From: Rhabdornis inornatus
Lineage: Eukaryota; Chordata; Aves; Passeriformes; Rhabdornithidae
Reading direction: 5' to 3'
Length of the DNA stretch: 64,000 nucleotides
Assembly (NCBI GenBank): GCA_013397075.1
Contig: VWZS01007432.1
Span: forward strand, 1,783,565 to 1,847,564
Shown: positions 52,919-64,000 of the stretch, piece by piece
Layout: every line of letters starts with the position of its first letter
Numbering within the stretch: the stretch's first letter is position 1
Program-made: the position numbers and the translations under genes
Notes under the pieces: generated by a model
Seen by the model: only the letters and a program-made list of their open reading frames with translations
What the model was told of the DNA's origin: nothing
Database searches by the model: none

Positions 52919-54073
52919 CGGCGTCGCGTGCAAACAAACAGAGCGAACTGCCACGAGTGAGGAAAGTGGAGTACAACAAACAACGACAGCATCGTTTTGC
53001 ACATCTGATCCTCTTGGGGAAAAGAACCCCAGCCAACATCACAACAACCACTCCCTCCCCCCTACTACTTTTACTTCTAAGGATGGTGCATTTTGGCTGG
53101 CTGGCTGTTGTAACTGCTTTGGAAACAAGGGCAACAGGATTAAGGTGATGTTGACAACCACATGAAACTTTCTCTCTGTCTCTCTCTCTTGTTTTTTTAA
53201 CTACAATCTGGGTGTTGTAGAATTCTCTTAGCGTTTTAAATTATACTTATCAGAGAAGCTGATTGCATTGCAGATCCCATGACATTTAAAAGAAAAAGAC
53301 ACTTTCTTCTATTTTACAGCATCAAAATTGCCTAGCCCTGTGCAAATGAAGACTTTTTTAAGGAAATGAAATCTTCACTGACTAGAACACAGCATTCTCA
53401 CTGCAAAAACCAAAATTTCTATGAAAGCAGGTAGAGAGAAAACAACTGGTAGGGAGCAAAATCTATGGCAGAAATACTCCACTATCAGTTTGGAAAAACA
53501 CCCCAACAAACATTCACAAAATTACATCAGCTGCCAGTGACACTGGAACTCTTTGAATGAACATTAAAATAATTATTTATGTTTTTAATAGTATCAAAAA
53601 ATTCTAAGCACTAACGGGTAGCTATGTCTTAATTCTGTACTAAATGTAAACTTATTGGAACTCTGACTTTATGACTTTTGTATTTGGTTCTCCCTAAGTT
53701 CTTCAATGCTACTGATCTGTTATCACTCCACTATTAGAGACTTCAATTACTGTAGGCCTTAAGCAATTGCCAGAACTGAGCGAAAATATCACATGAAACT
53801 TTGGTTACCAATGTTTGATACCAACTTTTCCCACTTGCCTCCTGAATAAGAATGACTTTTTTAGACTCAGGCCTGAGGTGTGGAGCACCTGCTCACAGCT
53901 TCTCATAGGGAGTTTTAAGGTACAAAGACGTGCTTCAACAAATATCAAAGGTTTTGCTTTGACATTGAGTGCACTGGCAGGATCTTCCAGGCATTGTGTT
54001 TTCCCCTTAATGGTTGAAAGTTAATATTTCCAAGACTTCTAAAAAACTTATGCTCAGTATGCACTCAGAAATC

Positions 54074-54079
54074 AATAAA
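54074..54079 (+). terminator. Candidate WNT7B polyadenylation signal (proximal)
   Basis: Canonical AATAAA in ATCAATAAAAGTCTGCC, about 1.16 kb after the stop codon. A modestly G/T-containing stretch (CTAGGTTGCTGCAGCC) follows about 20-30 bases later. Such hexamers arise by chance often in AT-rich DNA. Confidence 0.35.
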
Positions 54080-54994
54080 AGTCTGCCAGCTGACCTCTAG
54101 GTTGCTGCAGCCTCTGGGCTGTCATGGCTTCACGAGCATAAGAAAGCCAAAATTTGGGTTAGTCTGTGTCATCATTATTTTGAGGTTGACAATAACATAC
54201 CCCTGGTAAGCACATGAACGTTAAAAGAAAGAAGCTCACTTCTTGATGGCACTCAATCCTAATTCCCACACCTTTTCCCTATGAGAGATTTTAAAAACAG
54301 CCTCAGATGTTTAACTGCTGTAAAATCTAGTGTTTTAACCACAAGAGCCCAGGTATGCCCATTTAGAGCACAGCCCATTTAATGATGCAATTTTCTGCTT
54401 GTCCCAAGGGTCCCTGCCTAATTTTCTGAAAACTTGGATTAAAAATTTCCTTACATCTGCATATCTGCATTTTTAGCTTTTGTTTCATTTCATTACTTAT
54501 ATTGAGGGGCTGCAGAGCCATTAGCCCTGCCCACCTGACATGGAAGCACTTGTCCAGCCACATGGTGCTCTTGGGGCAAGGGGCTGGTGGACCTAGAGCA
54601 CCATCAGCTCCCATGCTGGATATGTGAATGAGCCAGAATCACCTCTGTAATTTGTGGACATGTATTATCAAAGGTAACTAATTATTTGGGGACCTTCATT
54701 TGAACACTTGTGAGGATCTGCCTTTCTGACCCCAAGCACTTACCCTCTGAAAATCAGACCCCTCTGATAACTCCCTTACAGAGCAATGCAAAATTGCTTA
54801 TTTTTTTCAATGTTGCTGTTGATTTCTAAATACCAGCCTTGGCATGAATGAATGCAACTTCACAAAAGTCAGCAGCAGGGGCCCCCAAAATACTAGATTC
54901 ACTCAACGTAATTTAAAGTCCCTTGGATTCATGGGTATTGTTGTTAAATAATAGTGATAATACTGTACTTTCACTACATTCTTGACAGGAAGCA

Positions 54995-55000
54995 AATAAA
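54995..55000 (+). terminator. Candidate WNT7B polyadenylation signal (distal)
   Basis: Canonical AATAAA in AGCAAATAAAGCTCCC, about 2.08 kb after the stop. Variants further on are AATAAA at 56077 and ATTAAA at 55682. No downstream element is clear enough to choose among them. Confidence 0.3.
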
Positions 55001-58000
55001 GCTCCCAAACACAGTAATGCACAGTCTTATGGTACTAGATACTGTAAATATATTAGAATAGTATTTGTTAAGTACAATTGAGGAATCCAATTAAGTTATA
55101 TTATTGTATATCGTTTAAATGTCTATAGAGTATTTTAAATTATTGTGAGCTACACTGCGTTAAAAAAAAAGAAAAAAAGGAAAAAAGGTTATATATTATA
55201 ACACCAACCACTCCAAAAAGTGGACCAAAGTGACACTTTCTCTCTTCCACACCCCTATTTGAAATAACTCTGTCTGCTACTGTAAGACTACTGTAACAGT
55301 CCCATGGCTGGTTGAGCAGTCTAGAATGTAATGTTTCAGAGCATCCTACAAAAGCTTTGCTCATGTGGAGGTGCAGCATTCAAAAAGGTTTTGTATGGCA
55401 CAAAGCAGGGGCTAGCAGTGGGAATGCTTGGACTTTGAAATATGTCCCATGGAAAAGCAGTTTTGGTCAGAAAATACCATTACAACTAATATACTGAAAC
55501 ACTCCCCAAAATCACGACTTTTAACAAAGGTGTCTGTGGATAGAAGTGAGTTACACACAACTTTTATTTTTAAAAATGTAGTTTGATGTCAAAGACCTGT
55601 GACAATAGAGGTTGGAATACGACCAGCAACATGTGGTTTATCCATACCTTAGCCATGACAAAACTCGAAATACTTTATGTTATTAAAGAACGTAAGAGCA
55701 AAGATCAATTTGTTTACTATGTTAATGTTTTATGGCAAGCAGAAAACAAAAGATGAAATGTGTTTCCATTAAAACTTAATTTCCCCCCCTTCCAGTTCCT
55801 TTTCCTTTTATTTGTTCTTTGTTTAGGAAAAAGTAAAAAGGCAACAAGGTCTTATGAAAAGACCATTTGTGTACAGGCTTTTCCACATGAGAAATGACAG
55901 GTGGATTCCAAGTCCTAGGCAGTTTTTGTGTTTCAGGAAAAATAGCAATGACTGTGTGTTGTATCACTCTCAAGCCATCTACCTACACCAGTGCTACAGA
56001 GAAACGAGCACCAACATTGCTACTACCAGACACTTCAGCTAGCTACAATGAAAAGATTAATTTTTTGGTGGAAGAAAATAAATGTTTTGTGACAGAAATT
56101 TGGCATCCAACTCAAAAATGGTGCTTGACCATGAACCTCACATAACAGATTAGCAAACAGAGAGGAATAAGAGCCCTAGAGGAGAGGATTGAAGGCCCTG
56201 ACATAGGCACTTGTACATGCTCCAGCTTATTCAAGCCAGCTATGGACACATCTGAAAACCCTACCTGAATCTGAACCTGAAGGATTTTACAGCATTTACC
56301 TTGGCTGGAATAGTTACAACATCTTTGATATTGAGAATAGTGTCTTCCTATACAAAATCTAAAGAAACTGTACAACTTTTGCTGTATTTACCCCTCAGGG
56401 AAGATATCCAGATATAGATAGAGCTATAGTAAAATTCTACATGAACTGAGTCCAAAATAACTTCATTAAAATGAACTAAGTTGGCCTGGGTTTACAGCAG
56501 CATAAGAATGCACAGTATTTTACCCACAGATGCCAAAGAAAACACTGCACCTTCTTTCTAATTACATCATGGGAAACTTGTTAATAGAGCTGCAGGAAGT
56601 TTTTATAGCACATGGTAATATCACATTTGTTTCTACGATGACATCTGGAAACTAGATGAAACTCATCAAAAGCTTTGCAAATCTTTTAACAAATCTAAAA
56701 CATGTTGTAAGCAGGTCACTTAAAGTTTTAAACGTATTTCCATGGTTTCCTTCTTAGTTGAAGATTAAAACCCCGAAGTGATACTGAAGGTAACAAATCA
56801 AGACCTTCCCTTATAGCAGCTTTCCTGTGCAAATAACTCAGTGTGGTTTTCACAATTGAAGGCAAAATTGGCATTCAGCAGAAAATGCTTTCTATAAAGC
56901 TAATTTGCATTCATAGCAATTTTCATAGCTGGACAGAATGACTGCACATTTCCTTTTCAGCCTTTCAGAGCTTTTGTTGCAATGACAGTTCCCACAGTGA
57001 AGGTGATACAGTAAATGGTACAGTAAAGACCCAACATTCTTCTCTCTGAGTGATGGCCACAACAACATGTGGGATATACACAACAAAAACTATGCCTAAG
57101 GAAAAAAAACACACATCAAAGTTGGAAAAGCAGGGGAAGTTGTAAGCAATTTCAGTTTGTGTTACTGATATTGTAAGAAACCTCCTGTGTGCTAAACAAA
57201 CCGCATTGTAGGCTGAACCTCACCCACAAACTCATTTCCCCTCAAATCCAAAGTCCCTGTCTGCATGTCTACACATTCAGACTTCAACAAGCCTACCCAA
57301 AGGTTGGCAAAGATTTCCTTTTTCATGTTTTATCTGCTATTAGGAAATGGTAGGGGATCATTTTCTGGCATTTGCAACATATGTTTGCAAATTTAAAATT
57401 TGCATCTCATTTTTAAAATGAAGATTTAGGGCTCTCCCCCCCCGCACATTCCTAAAGAACAGATATGTTTGCTTTAGAAGATTTGTTCAGTGAAGAATGG
57501 GAGTTCACATAATACATAGTAACTGTTTGCAATATATTCTATAGAGCATGAAGACAGAAGGAATAGTACTACTGTAAACTCAAAATCTTTAGTCGTGCTC
57601 TTTTTACTAAAAGCAATATAGTAATTATTACCTGTTTGGAGACCCCAGTGTGAGTCTATTTTGATCATCCTTTTCAGAAGCTAGTGCTATGAAAGACCAA
57701 AAAATTGCAATATTAAAATTTGCTTTGTTTCCAGGTCCTTGTGATGCAAACAGATCCTCAGATCAATAAAAAAACAGCTTAATGAGATTTAAACTTGCAT
57801 AGGTAATAAAAACGATTAAGATATTTGTTTCACAGGTGATCCCAAACAACTGGCAACCACACCAGGCACAGGAAATGTTTGCATCGAAAGCCAGACGTAT
57901 GATTAGCCTCTGCCTTCATTTGCCCAGCAATTTAGGGAAAGCCCTGCATTTTAGATCCCATACAACTAAAAGAAATTCCCAAGGAGATTACAAGATTTTG

Positions 58001-59004
58001 ATCTTATTGTTTAATTCCTGTGGCTGAGAATGAAAAGGAGCATTGCCTCAATCTTTGGGTAAAGGGAAACCCAAAGGCATTTTGAAGGCTATTCACACCA
58101 CTCAACTTAAAAGACTAGAAGACAGGCTAAGGGAAGTGACAGCCTCTCTGGAGTCCCTCTACAATAGGGAGAGAGAAATCTTGCTCTGGGGGGCCTTAGG
58201 TCAGCTCTGGCAGACCTTCTCCCTCTCATCTGGAGAAAAACTCTAGGAAGACAACGCTGGATAATTTATCTGCTGAAACTAAACACCAAAAATTGTATCA
58301 CGGGAATTAATTTCCATTTCCCCTCTACAATTTGCCTTAGTTGCTCTTGGGCAGCAATTCTATTTTCCTTAGGCTTTTTTTAAGTGCAAGATTTATTATT
58401 TTATATGTTGTGGAATAGATACTCTACTGCATCAGTGAAATTTGCTTTGCTTTTGCTTTTTACTGCCACCCTCTCTTCCAACCAATCTCCAACTCCTGAT
58501 TTAATACATGTACTATTTCCCTGCAGAAATTATTTCAAAGAGAATTGCTAAAGCCAAACTACTATCCAGTGATTTGATTGAAGTAATTTCCTATAAAGCA
58601 TCTTTTTTTATGATTTCAAATTCCTCTAAACATATAAGCTGTCCAGAGAACTTTTATTCAAAGCATGAACATTTGGTAGTGTCATGATACTGGCTGTGGA
58701 CAATCGTAATAGTTGTTCATGGCAATCCTCCACCAGTTCTTTCACCAGAGTGGATCCAGGCTGCCCTGAAAAGCTGTCACAGCAACTGCATCCCAATTAC
58801 CTCCGAGGATTTCACCCTGCCATTGCACACAGCTGAGTTCAGCTTCCCGGTTAGGCTTGTTCAAAGGGCAGTGAAATTTAACAATCGTGTATTTTCAGTA
58901 GTGCTAGGCATAACACAGAATTTTCCATAGTGCAAAACATCATCTCAGCACTTTGCTGAGGTAAGTATTTCGTTCTTTGAAGACATAGAAATATGCACAT
59001 AACA

Positions 59005-59246
59005 GGAGGGTTAGGCTGGATATCAGGGAAAGGTTCTTCCCCCAGAGGGTGTGGGGCACTGAACAGGCTCCCCAGGGAATGGTCACAGCCCCAAGGCTGC
59101 CAGAGCTCCAGGAGCGTTTGGACAACGCTCCCAGGGATGCACAGGGTGGGATTGTTGGGGTGTCTGTGCAGGGCCAGAGGTTGGACAATGATCCCTGTGG
59201 GTTCCCTCTAGCTCAGAATGATTCTATGATTCTATGATTCTATGAT
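59005..59246 (+). mobile_element. CR1 LINE 3' fragment (copy B)
   Basis: Sense CR1 piece ending in AGCTCAGAATGATTCTATGA and a short octamer tail (three ATTCTATG units at about 59220-59246). Its body matches the copy at 50.7 kb almost base for base, so both belong to one fairly young subfamily. Confidence 0.93.
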
Positions 59247-59651
59247 GCTTGAAGGAATTAGCATACCCAGGGAGAGGGAGAAAAGGTAGTCTTCAAATTC
59301 CATCTTATATCCCAGATTAAAAGCCTAAAATACATGCACATTACCCATGTATTTCCATATACAGATACATGTAAATACATAAAATACATATGTGTGTGCA
59401 TATCTGAAAAATACTCACTGCAGATATTCAGAAGCTCCTTCCTCATTTTGCTTTTTCAAGGTGAGTAGCTTTTGTGGCTGCCTACTGAAATACAGGGATG
59501 CATATTTTCTACATTGTCTTCCATATGTCTCTGTGATCAGCACCCAGTAACTTCTGATAAGACCTGCTTATTTTCTTTGTAGATTATTTTTAATTAGTAG
59601 GTCTCAATGGAAAGCAGAAGGGGAATTGGATCTAGATGCTGTTTACAAGAC

Positions 59652-59688
59652 TTTTCTAACCAAAACTGTTCTGTGATTCTATGATTTT
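59652..59688 (+). mobile_element. CR1 LINE tail fragment
   Basis: TTTTCTAACCAAAACTGTTC followed by TGTGATTCTATGAT resembles the extreme CR1 3' end (CCAACCCAAACCATTCTGTGATTCTATGAT). It is only about 37 bases long. Confidence 0.55.
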
Positions 59689-62600
59689 GCAGTTGCTAAA
59701 AGGGGATATGTGTGAAACCTCTCTCCCTCCACCTAGCCAGGAACAGAAGGCAGCCTAATTTAGTTCTAAATCCCTTGCCAAAGGCCCCAGGAAAGGCCAA
59801 GTGTAAGGGATGAATTCAGATGTCCTGGTTTTCAGTGCTGTTACCAGCCCTACCTGCCGTGGTTGCTGCAGAGCACAGGAGCGACAGCTGTGATGAATAT
59901 ACGTTTATTGGCAAGCACCTCACAACCCTTCCTCCTTATCTCTCTCTTTAAAAGATAAGCTACTTAATATTTGCCCCTGGCTGATACCAACAAATGTGTC
60001 ATGATATGCACTTGATCTGCACCCATGTTAACCTTTTGAGCAGATGCAGTCACTTTCAGTCAGAAAACCATCACTGGTATGCCCTGTTAGTACATTTACA
60101 GTAATGAGTCAGATAAATACTTTCTGTTTTTAAAAGGCCAGAAGCAATGCAGCAGGACAGGTTTGTCCACCCACTGCATTTTGTTCCAGCAATTCTGGCA
60201 CTGAGCTGCATCTGGGACCAAATAGTCTTAGGAAGCCGACATGCCAAGCTTGAAGAGTAGGGTAATGTAAATATATAATGGCGTGGGAAAAAGTCTTTTG
60301 TTTGCTAATATTAGGTGATATAGAATATCTGTTGTTCAGGACAAGGAACCAGAGAGTTGTTGGATTGTATTCAACAGTGCCCAGTTGTCTTTTTTTAAGT
60401 GCCTAAGTTGCTTTACTCTCTGTGGGTGTGGGCACATGCAAAGGGACTCGGCAAAGATTTACTGAGTCAATGCATTAAAAAACTTTAATCTTCATGAAAG
60501 AAATAAAAGAAGAGGTTGGGGGGAATCTAAGCAACAAGTACCTGGAGATGGGTAAGAAAATACGTGCTTTGGAAATTTCAGCTGACTACCTAATCCAAAC
60601 CACTCCTGGAGGACGGAGAAGGAATGAGGAAGTCAGTTTGCGGTTACCAGCTTCTCTGGCTGTGATATGCAGTACATAATTATTACAGGGCTACAGTTCA
60701 GCTAGCTTTTGACAAATGAACTACCAGGAGTTTTCTCTGCATGTTTTCTATTCAAGTGTGTTTAGTCATAAATACTTGGTTCTAATGGCATTTTCTTAGT
60801 CAAACAGAGCCACTCCTAAGTATTAATGTTCCTGGTATAAGCCTCTGTTCTTTTATTCAAGTTGAAGGTCTTTTTACAGAAGTTGAATATCCTGGACATT
60901 TTTCAGCCACACTAATTTTGGCTAATTACACCCCTTGCACTCTACATCTCCAAGCCCTTTGCAACAGTTAATAAAGTCTCTGCTGAAATGTTCCCATGAA
61001 ATAGAAATTACCCCTTAGATACCCAATAGAGTTATAAAATTAATTTAGAAAAGGAAAAAATGTAACAAATGGACACAGCCATTAGGTTAGAACACCAAAT
61101 TTCTTTGTTCCCAAGCACCTTATTCAAATTCAGCTTCTCTAGTCTTCAGGATCACAAACCAGAAACTCCTGGGTATTTAATGCTCCCATTAACGTATCCA
61201 GAGGTAACCCTGTTTTAGAGGTATCGGTAAATACCAATTTTCAGTCCAAAAGACCTGGAAGAGGAAGCAATAAGCCATTAACAATCCCTGGTGATGCCAT
61301 TTTATACTTTGGCTGTACTTGCAAACTTAATATTAAAATGAAAAGGTACATGTGGAAAACGTTAATTTTTAATCAGTGCATATTTTTCAAATCATATTAC
61401 TTTTTAATGTGAGAGAGATTAATGTGAGAGATAGAACTCTTTTTGATTCTTTGCAATTTTACTAACAGATAATAAGAGGTCATACACCCGTTTGGGGATG
61501 TTTTCCTGAAATGGAAGTTAAGATTTAGTGGGTTGAATGCCCTCTACTAGTATTTGAACCATTTTTGTAGATTTTGATTCCGTATTAGGAAGTCATGTAA
61601 ACATAAAACACATTTAGTGAAAGTAAATGGACCGTCAATTTTTGTTTTGGGTAATTCCTGAAACTCTCTCCCCATCCCTAACTACCCACCAGCAAAGAGA
61701 ATAAACAGAAATAAAATTTTTCAAAACCCAGCTAAATGAATGCTATCCCAAGGACCTGCATTTGCTTTCCTCTAAAAACAGTACCCTCAGTTTTCTGTTT
61801 AAAGCCTTTTGCATTCAAGAGCTGCCTCTTTTCCCTAGGTGGGTTCACATGAGCTTCTTTTTCCACTTCAGCTTTTTAGTTGGCTACACTCCCTTACAAC
61901 CTGGTACCTGTTCATATGTCTCTACTCAAGCTGAGACAGATCCAAAAGGCACTTGCAGAGGGTGTTGGCCACTGTCCTGAAAGCCTTTCTGCTGGCACTT
62001 CAAAGCAGTGAAGTGTTTACCTGCTCCCAGTGTCTCCAGCTGAAAGAGGAGGGAGCTGAGCTTCCCCTTCCACTCTGCAAGGATGACTGCAAGGTAAGAC
62101 ACATCAGCTTTAGGAGCAATAAATCAAATCAGGCCCTGCTCAGGCTCCTGACCTGAAACCTGTACCAGGCGATGGTTTTCACCAAATTTGGCTCTGACTC
62201 TACACCGAGCAAAGCCAGACTAGAGGATGCTATGAACTAAACAAGGACATTTTCAAAGTCTGGTGTGCCTCTCAAACTTTGCAAAAACAATTATTTTGTG
62301 ACAAAAGGCAGGCTAATCAAGACCAAAATAGAGTTGTGATGCATCTCTCAGATTCAATATAAAAACAGAAGACTAGGGAATTAGGACATTTTTTAAGGCA
62401 GGCTTCCTCAGTGTCCTAATTTTTGCATTATTTTAATTTTATATTTTTAATATATTTAATCTAAAAGCTTGAAAAAAAAGGAGGAACAAGATACAGAAAG
62501 ATTTCCAAATATCAAACTGAAATTAGTTGGGTGGCCCAACCAGACTCTATCTTGAATCAAGGGAACTAAGAGTTTTTGTGCTTCCTTGGAAAGAGAACAA

Positions 62601-64000
62601 TTTTCAGGATTCCTTGGTGTGTGTGTGTATTTGTGATGGGGAAATCATCGTACTCCTAGTTAAGAAGCATGTTTGCTTTTTGAACATTTCTGTTCCAATG
62701 CAGCTGATAAGCTTTATTTCCTCCTACTTTTTAAAAAACCCTGACTGGGTGACAGTGTGGAGTTTCACATTTCAGTTCTAAAAGAAGACAGTCCTGTATT
62801 TTTCCTCTCTCTAAGGTTTTTCAGATATATTTTGTTATTGTTATTCTTCCAGATTCAGACATGCAAATCAGACAATACTGGAGTATACCACCATGTTCAC
62901 CTTAGAGAAATATATGGAGCCAAAAGGTGTTAAAAATACTTTTTAAAGGTATTAAGATATAGAGAAAAAAAGCCCAAAATACAGAAAACGAAATTTAATT
63001 AACTGAAGCCTACCATTAAAACAAAGCCAGGCTCTCATATTCTGTCACAGTTTTCAAATAAATACAACCGATTGAATAGGAGGTAACTGGCCTGACCTGG
63101 AATGTCATTTGTGAAATATTGCCCAGTGACTGGGTAGTTTCCCCTTTCTTTCATTCAGAAAACGCTGGTAAAACTCACTGCTGAGGTCAGGTGTAGCAGA
63201 GGACATGTTGGAGAGATCAAATCAAACATGGAGATCAAGGAGCACACAGTAGGTGCAGCAAGGCAGACTTAGCAGGGATTAATAACCTCAGCACAGCTGT
63301 TTGTGGAACACAGGAATACTCATACCAACAGCCATACCACAGGCAATCTATGGCTGGAACTATTTTCAGTCATTTTCAGTATTTCCAAATGGAAGATGTT
63401 TGGCTTCTCTGCACTTCTTGGTTAATGACTATTTCTGCATCCTCTGGGGGAGAAGAGGGCAGAAGGCAAGACTTTGAGAGGTACAGGCAAACTGCTGGGA
63501 AGCTTGCTGTGGTTGATTCTGCTTCTCGTGGCACCAGCTCAGGAGAACACTTGGAGGCCAGTGATGGAGAAGTTATTTACAATAGGGAGGGACAGGATCA
63601 GTCAGTGCCCAAGCAGAGGCTCCCAAATGACACTGCAGCCCTGTCACAACTCTAACAGCCTTTTACTGAATTATTTAGCCTTATTATTTGGCTCATATTT
63701 GTTTACTTGGTGCTTTTCCCAAAGCCAAGTGTCTTTCTTTTCCAGACCAGCAACCAAACATTGCAAAATAAACATGCTGCCTGTGGCTACACAGCTTCAG
63801 CACAGGTTGAGGAGTCACTGAGTGTGGATGAGGCAAACAAACATCTCTTGCCCAGATGACAAAGCAAATATTCCATTTTGGCTGTGGCTTGTGTCAGGAA
63901 ATCAAAGGCACAGGGGACCCCATCTGCTCAGGGGAATGGGCTGGGATTGCTGCCCTTGGGAGCTGCCCTGTCACCAGCAGAGAGCCATGGTGTGGAACCA

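Larger units (their letters stand above)
52919..55000 (+). other. WNT7B: WNT7B 3' UTR, probable extent
   Basis: Sequence directly after the TAA. It has a CT-rich stretch at about 53170-53190 and then AT-rich sequence with AUUUA-like motifs (for example near 53571-53580), as is usual for a 3' UTR. Two canonical AATAAA hexamers occur, at 54074 and 54995. I take the second as the outer limit; the true end cannot be fixed without transcript data, and signals further downstream are possible. Confidence 0.45.
55001..64000. other. Downstream flank of WNT7B, no gene seen
   Basis: AT-rich DNA with CR1 pieces at 59005-59246 and 59652-59688 and a short GT run near 62615-62627. In mammals WNT7B is followed by the convergent ATXN10 gene, but I see no ATXN10-like exon on the minus strand here. 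Open frames at 58043-58246, 61762-61980 and 63350-63821 have no recognisable domains. The sequence may include extended 3' UTR at its left end. Confidence 0.7.

Noticed and set aside
58043..58246. 67-codon frame with a coiled-coil-like stretch (LKRLEDRLREVTASLESLY)
   Set aside because: Looks helical but is short and isolated, with no family match I can name; not enough to call a gene.
55001..64000. Expected convergent neighbour ATXN10
   Set aside because: No minus-strand exon resembling it was recognised; it probably lies beyond the window.

Overview
This is vertebrate genomic DNA, almost certainly from a bird. The evidence is a single multi-exon gene with 12-27 kb introns in AT-rich DNA, and an interspersed repeat content dominated by CR1 LINE fragments with the avian 3' tail (ATTCTATG-type octamers, 'CCTTCCAACCCAAACC' and its reverse complement). 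The CR1 subfamily look would suit a passerine or another neoavian, but I cannot fix the species.

The one gene I can support is WNT7B on the + strand. Three coding exons are present: exon 2 (13173-13399), exon 3 (40103-40374) and the terminal exon 4 (52439-52918, ending in TAA). All splice sites are GT-AG, and the split codons join in phase (G|GA between exons 2 and 3, and a codon boundary between exons 3 and 4). Adding the usual 24-residue signal-peptide exon gives exactly 349 residues, the known length of vertebrate WNT7B. Exon 1 and the promoter lie upstream of the window. The first 13.2 kb are therefore intron 1, followed by intron 2 (26.7 kb), intron 3 (12.1 kb), and about 11 kb of 3' UTR plus downstream flank.

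Layout: 1-13172 intron 1 with two CR1 fragments; 13173-13399 exon 2; 13400-40102 intron 2, which holds microsatellites, an old CR1/L3-type LINE carcass near 33.8-35.25 kb, and a short hAT-type DNA element with a recognisable target-site duplication at 38.2 kb; 40103-40374 exon 3; 40375-52438 intron 3 with three CR1 pieces and a small CpG-containing GC-rich patch; 52439-52918 exon 4; 52919-64000 3' UTR and intergenic DNA with two CR1 pieces.

I found no second protein gene, tRNA, rRNA, CRISPR array or intact mobile element. Nothing here supports a new biological system. The observations most worth a second look are the long in-frame readthrough into intron 3 next to weak-looking splice sites, the about 97% identical direct CR1 copies that bracket exon 4, and the hAT element.
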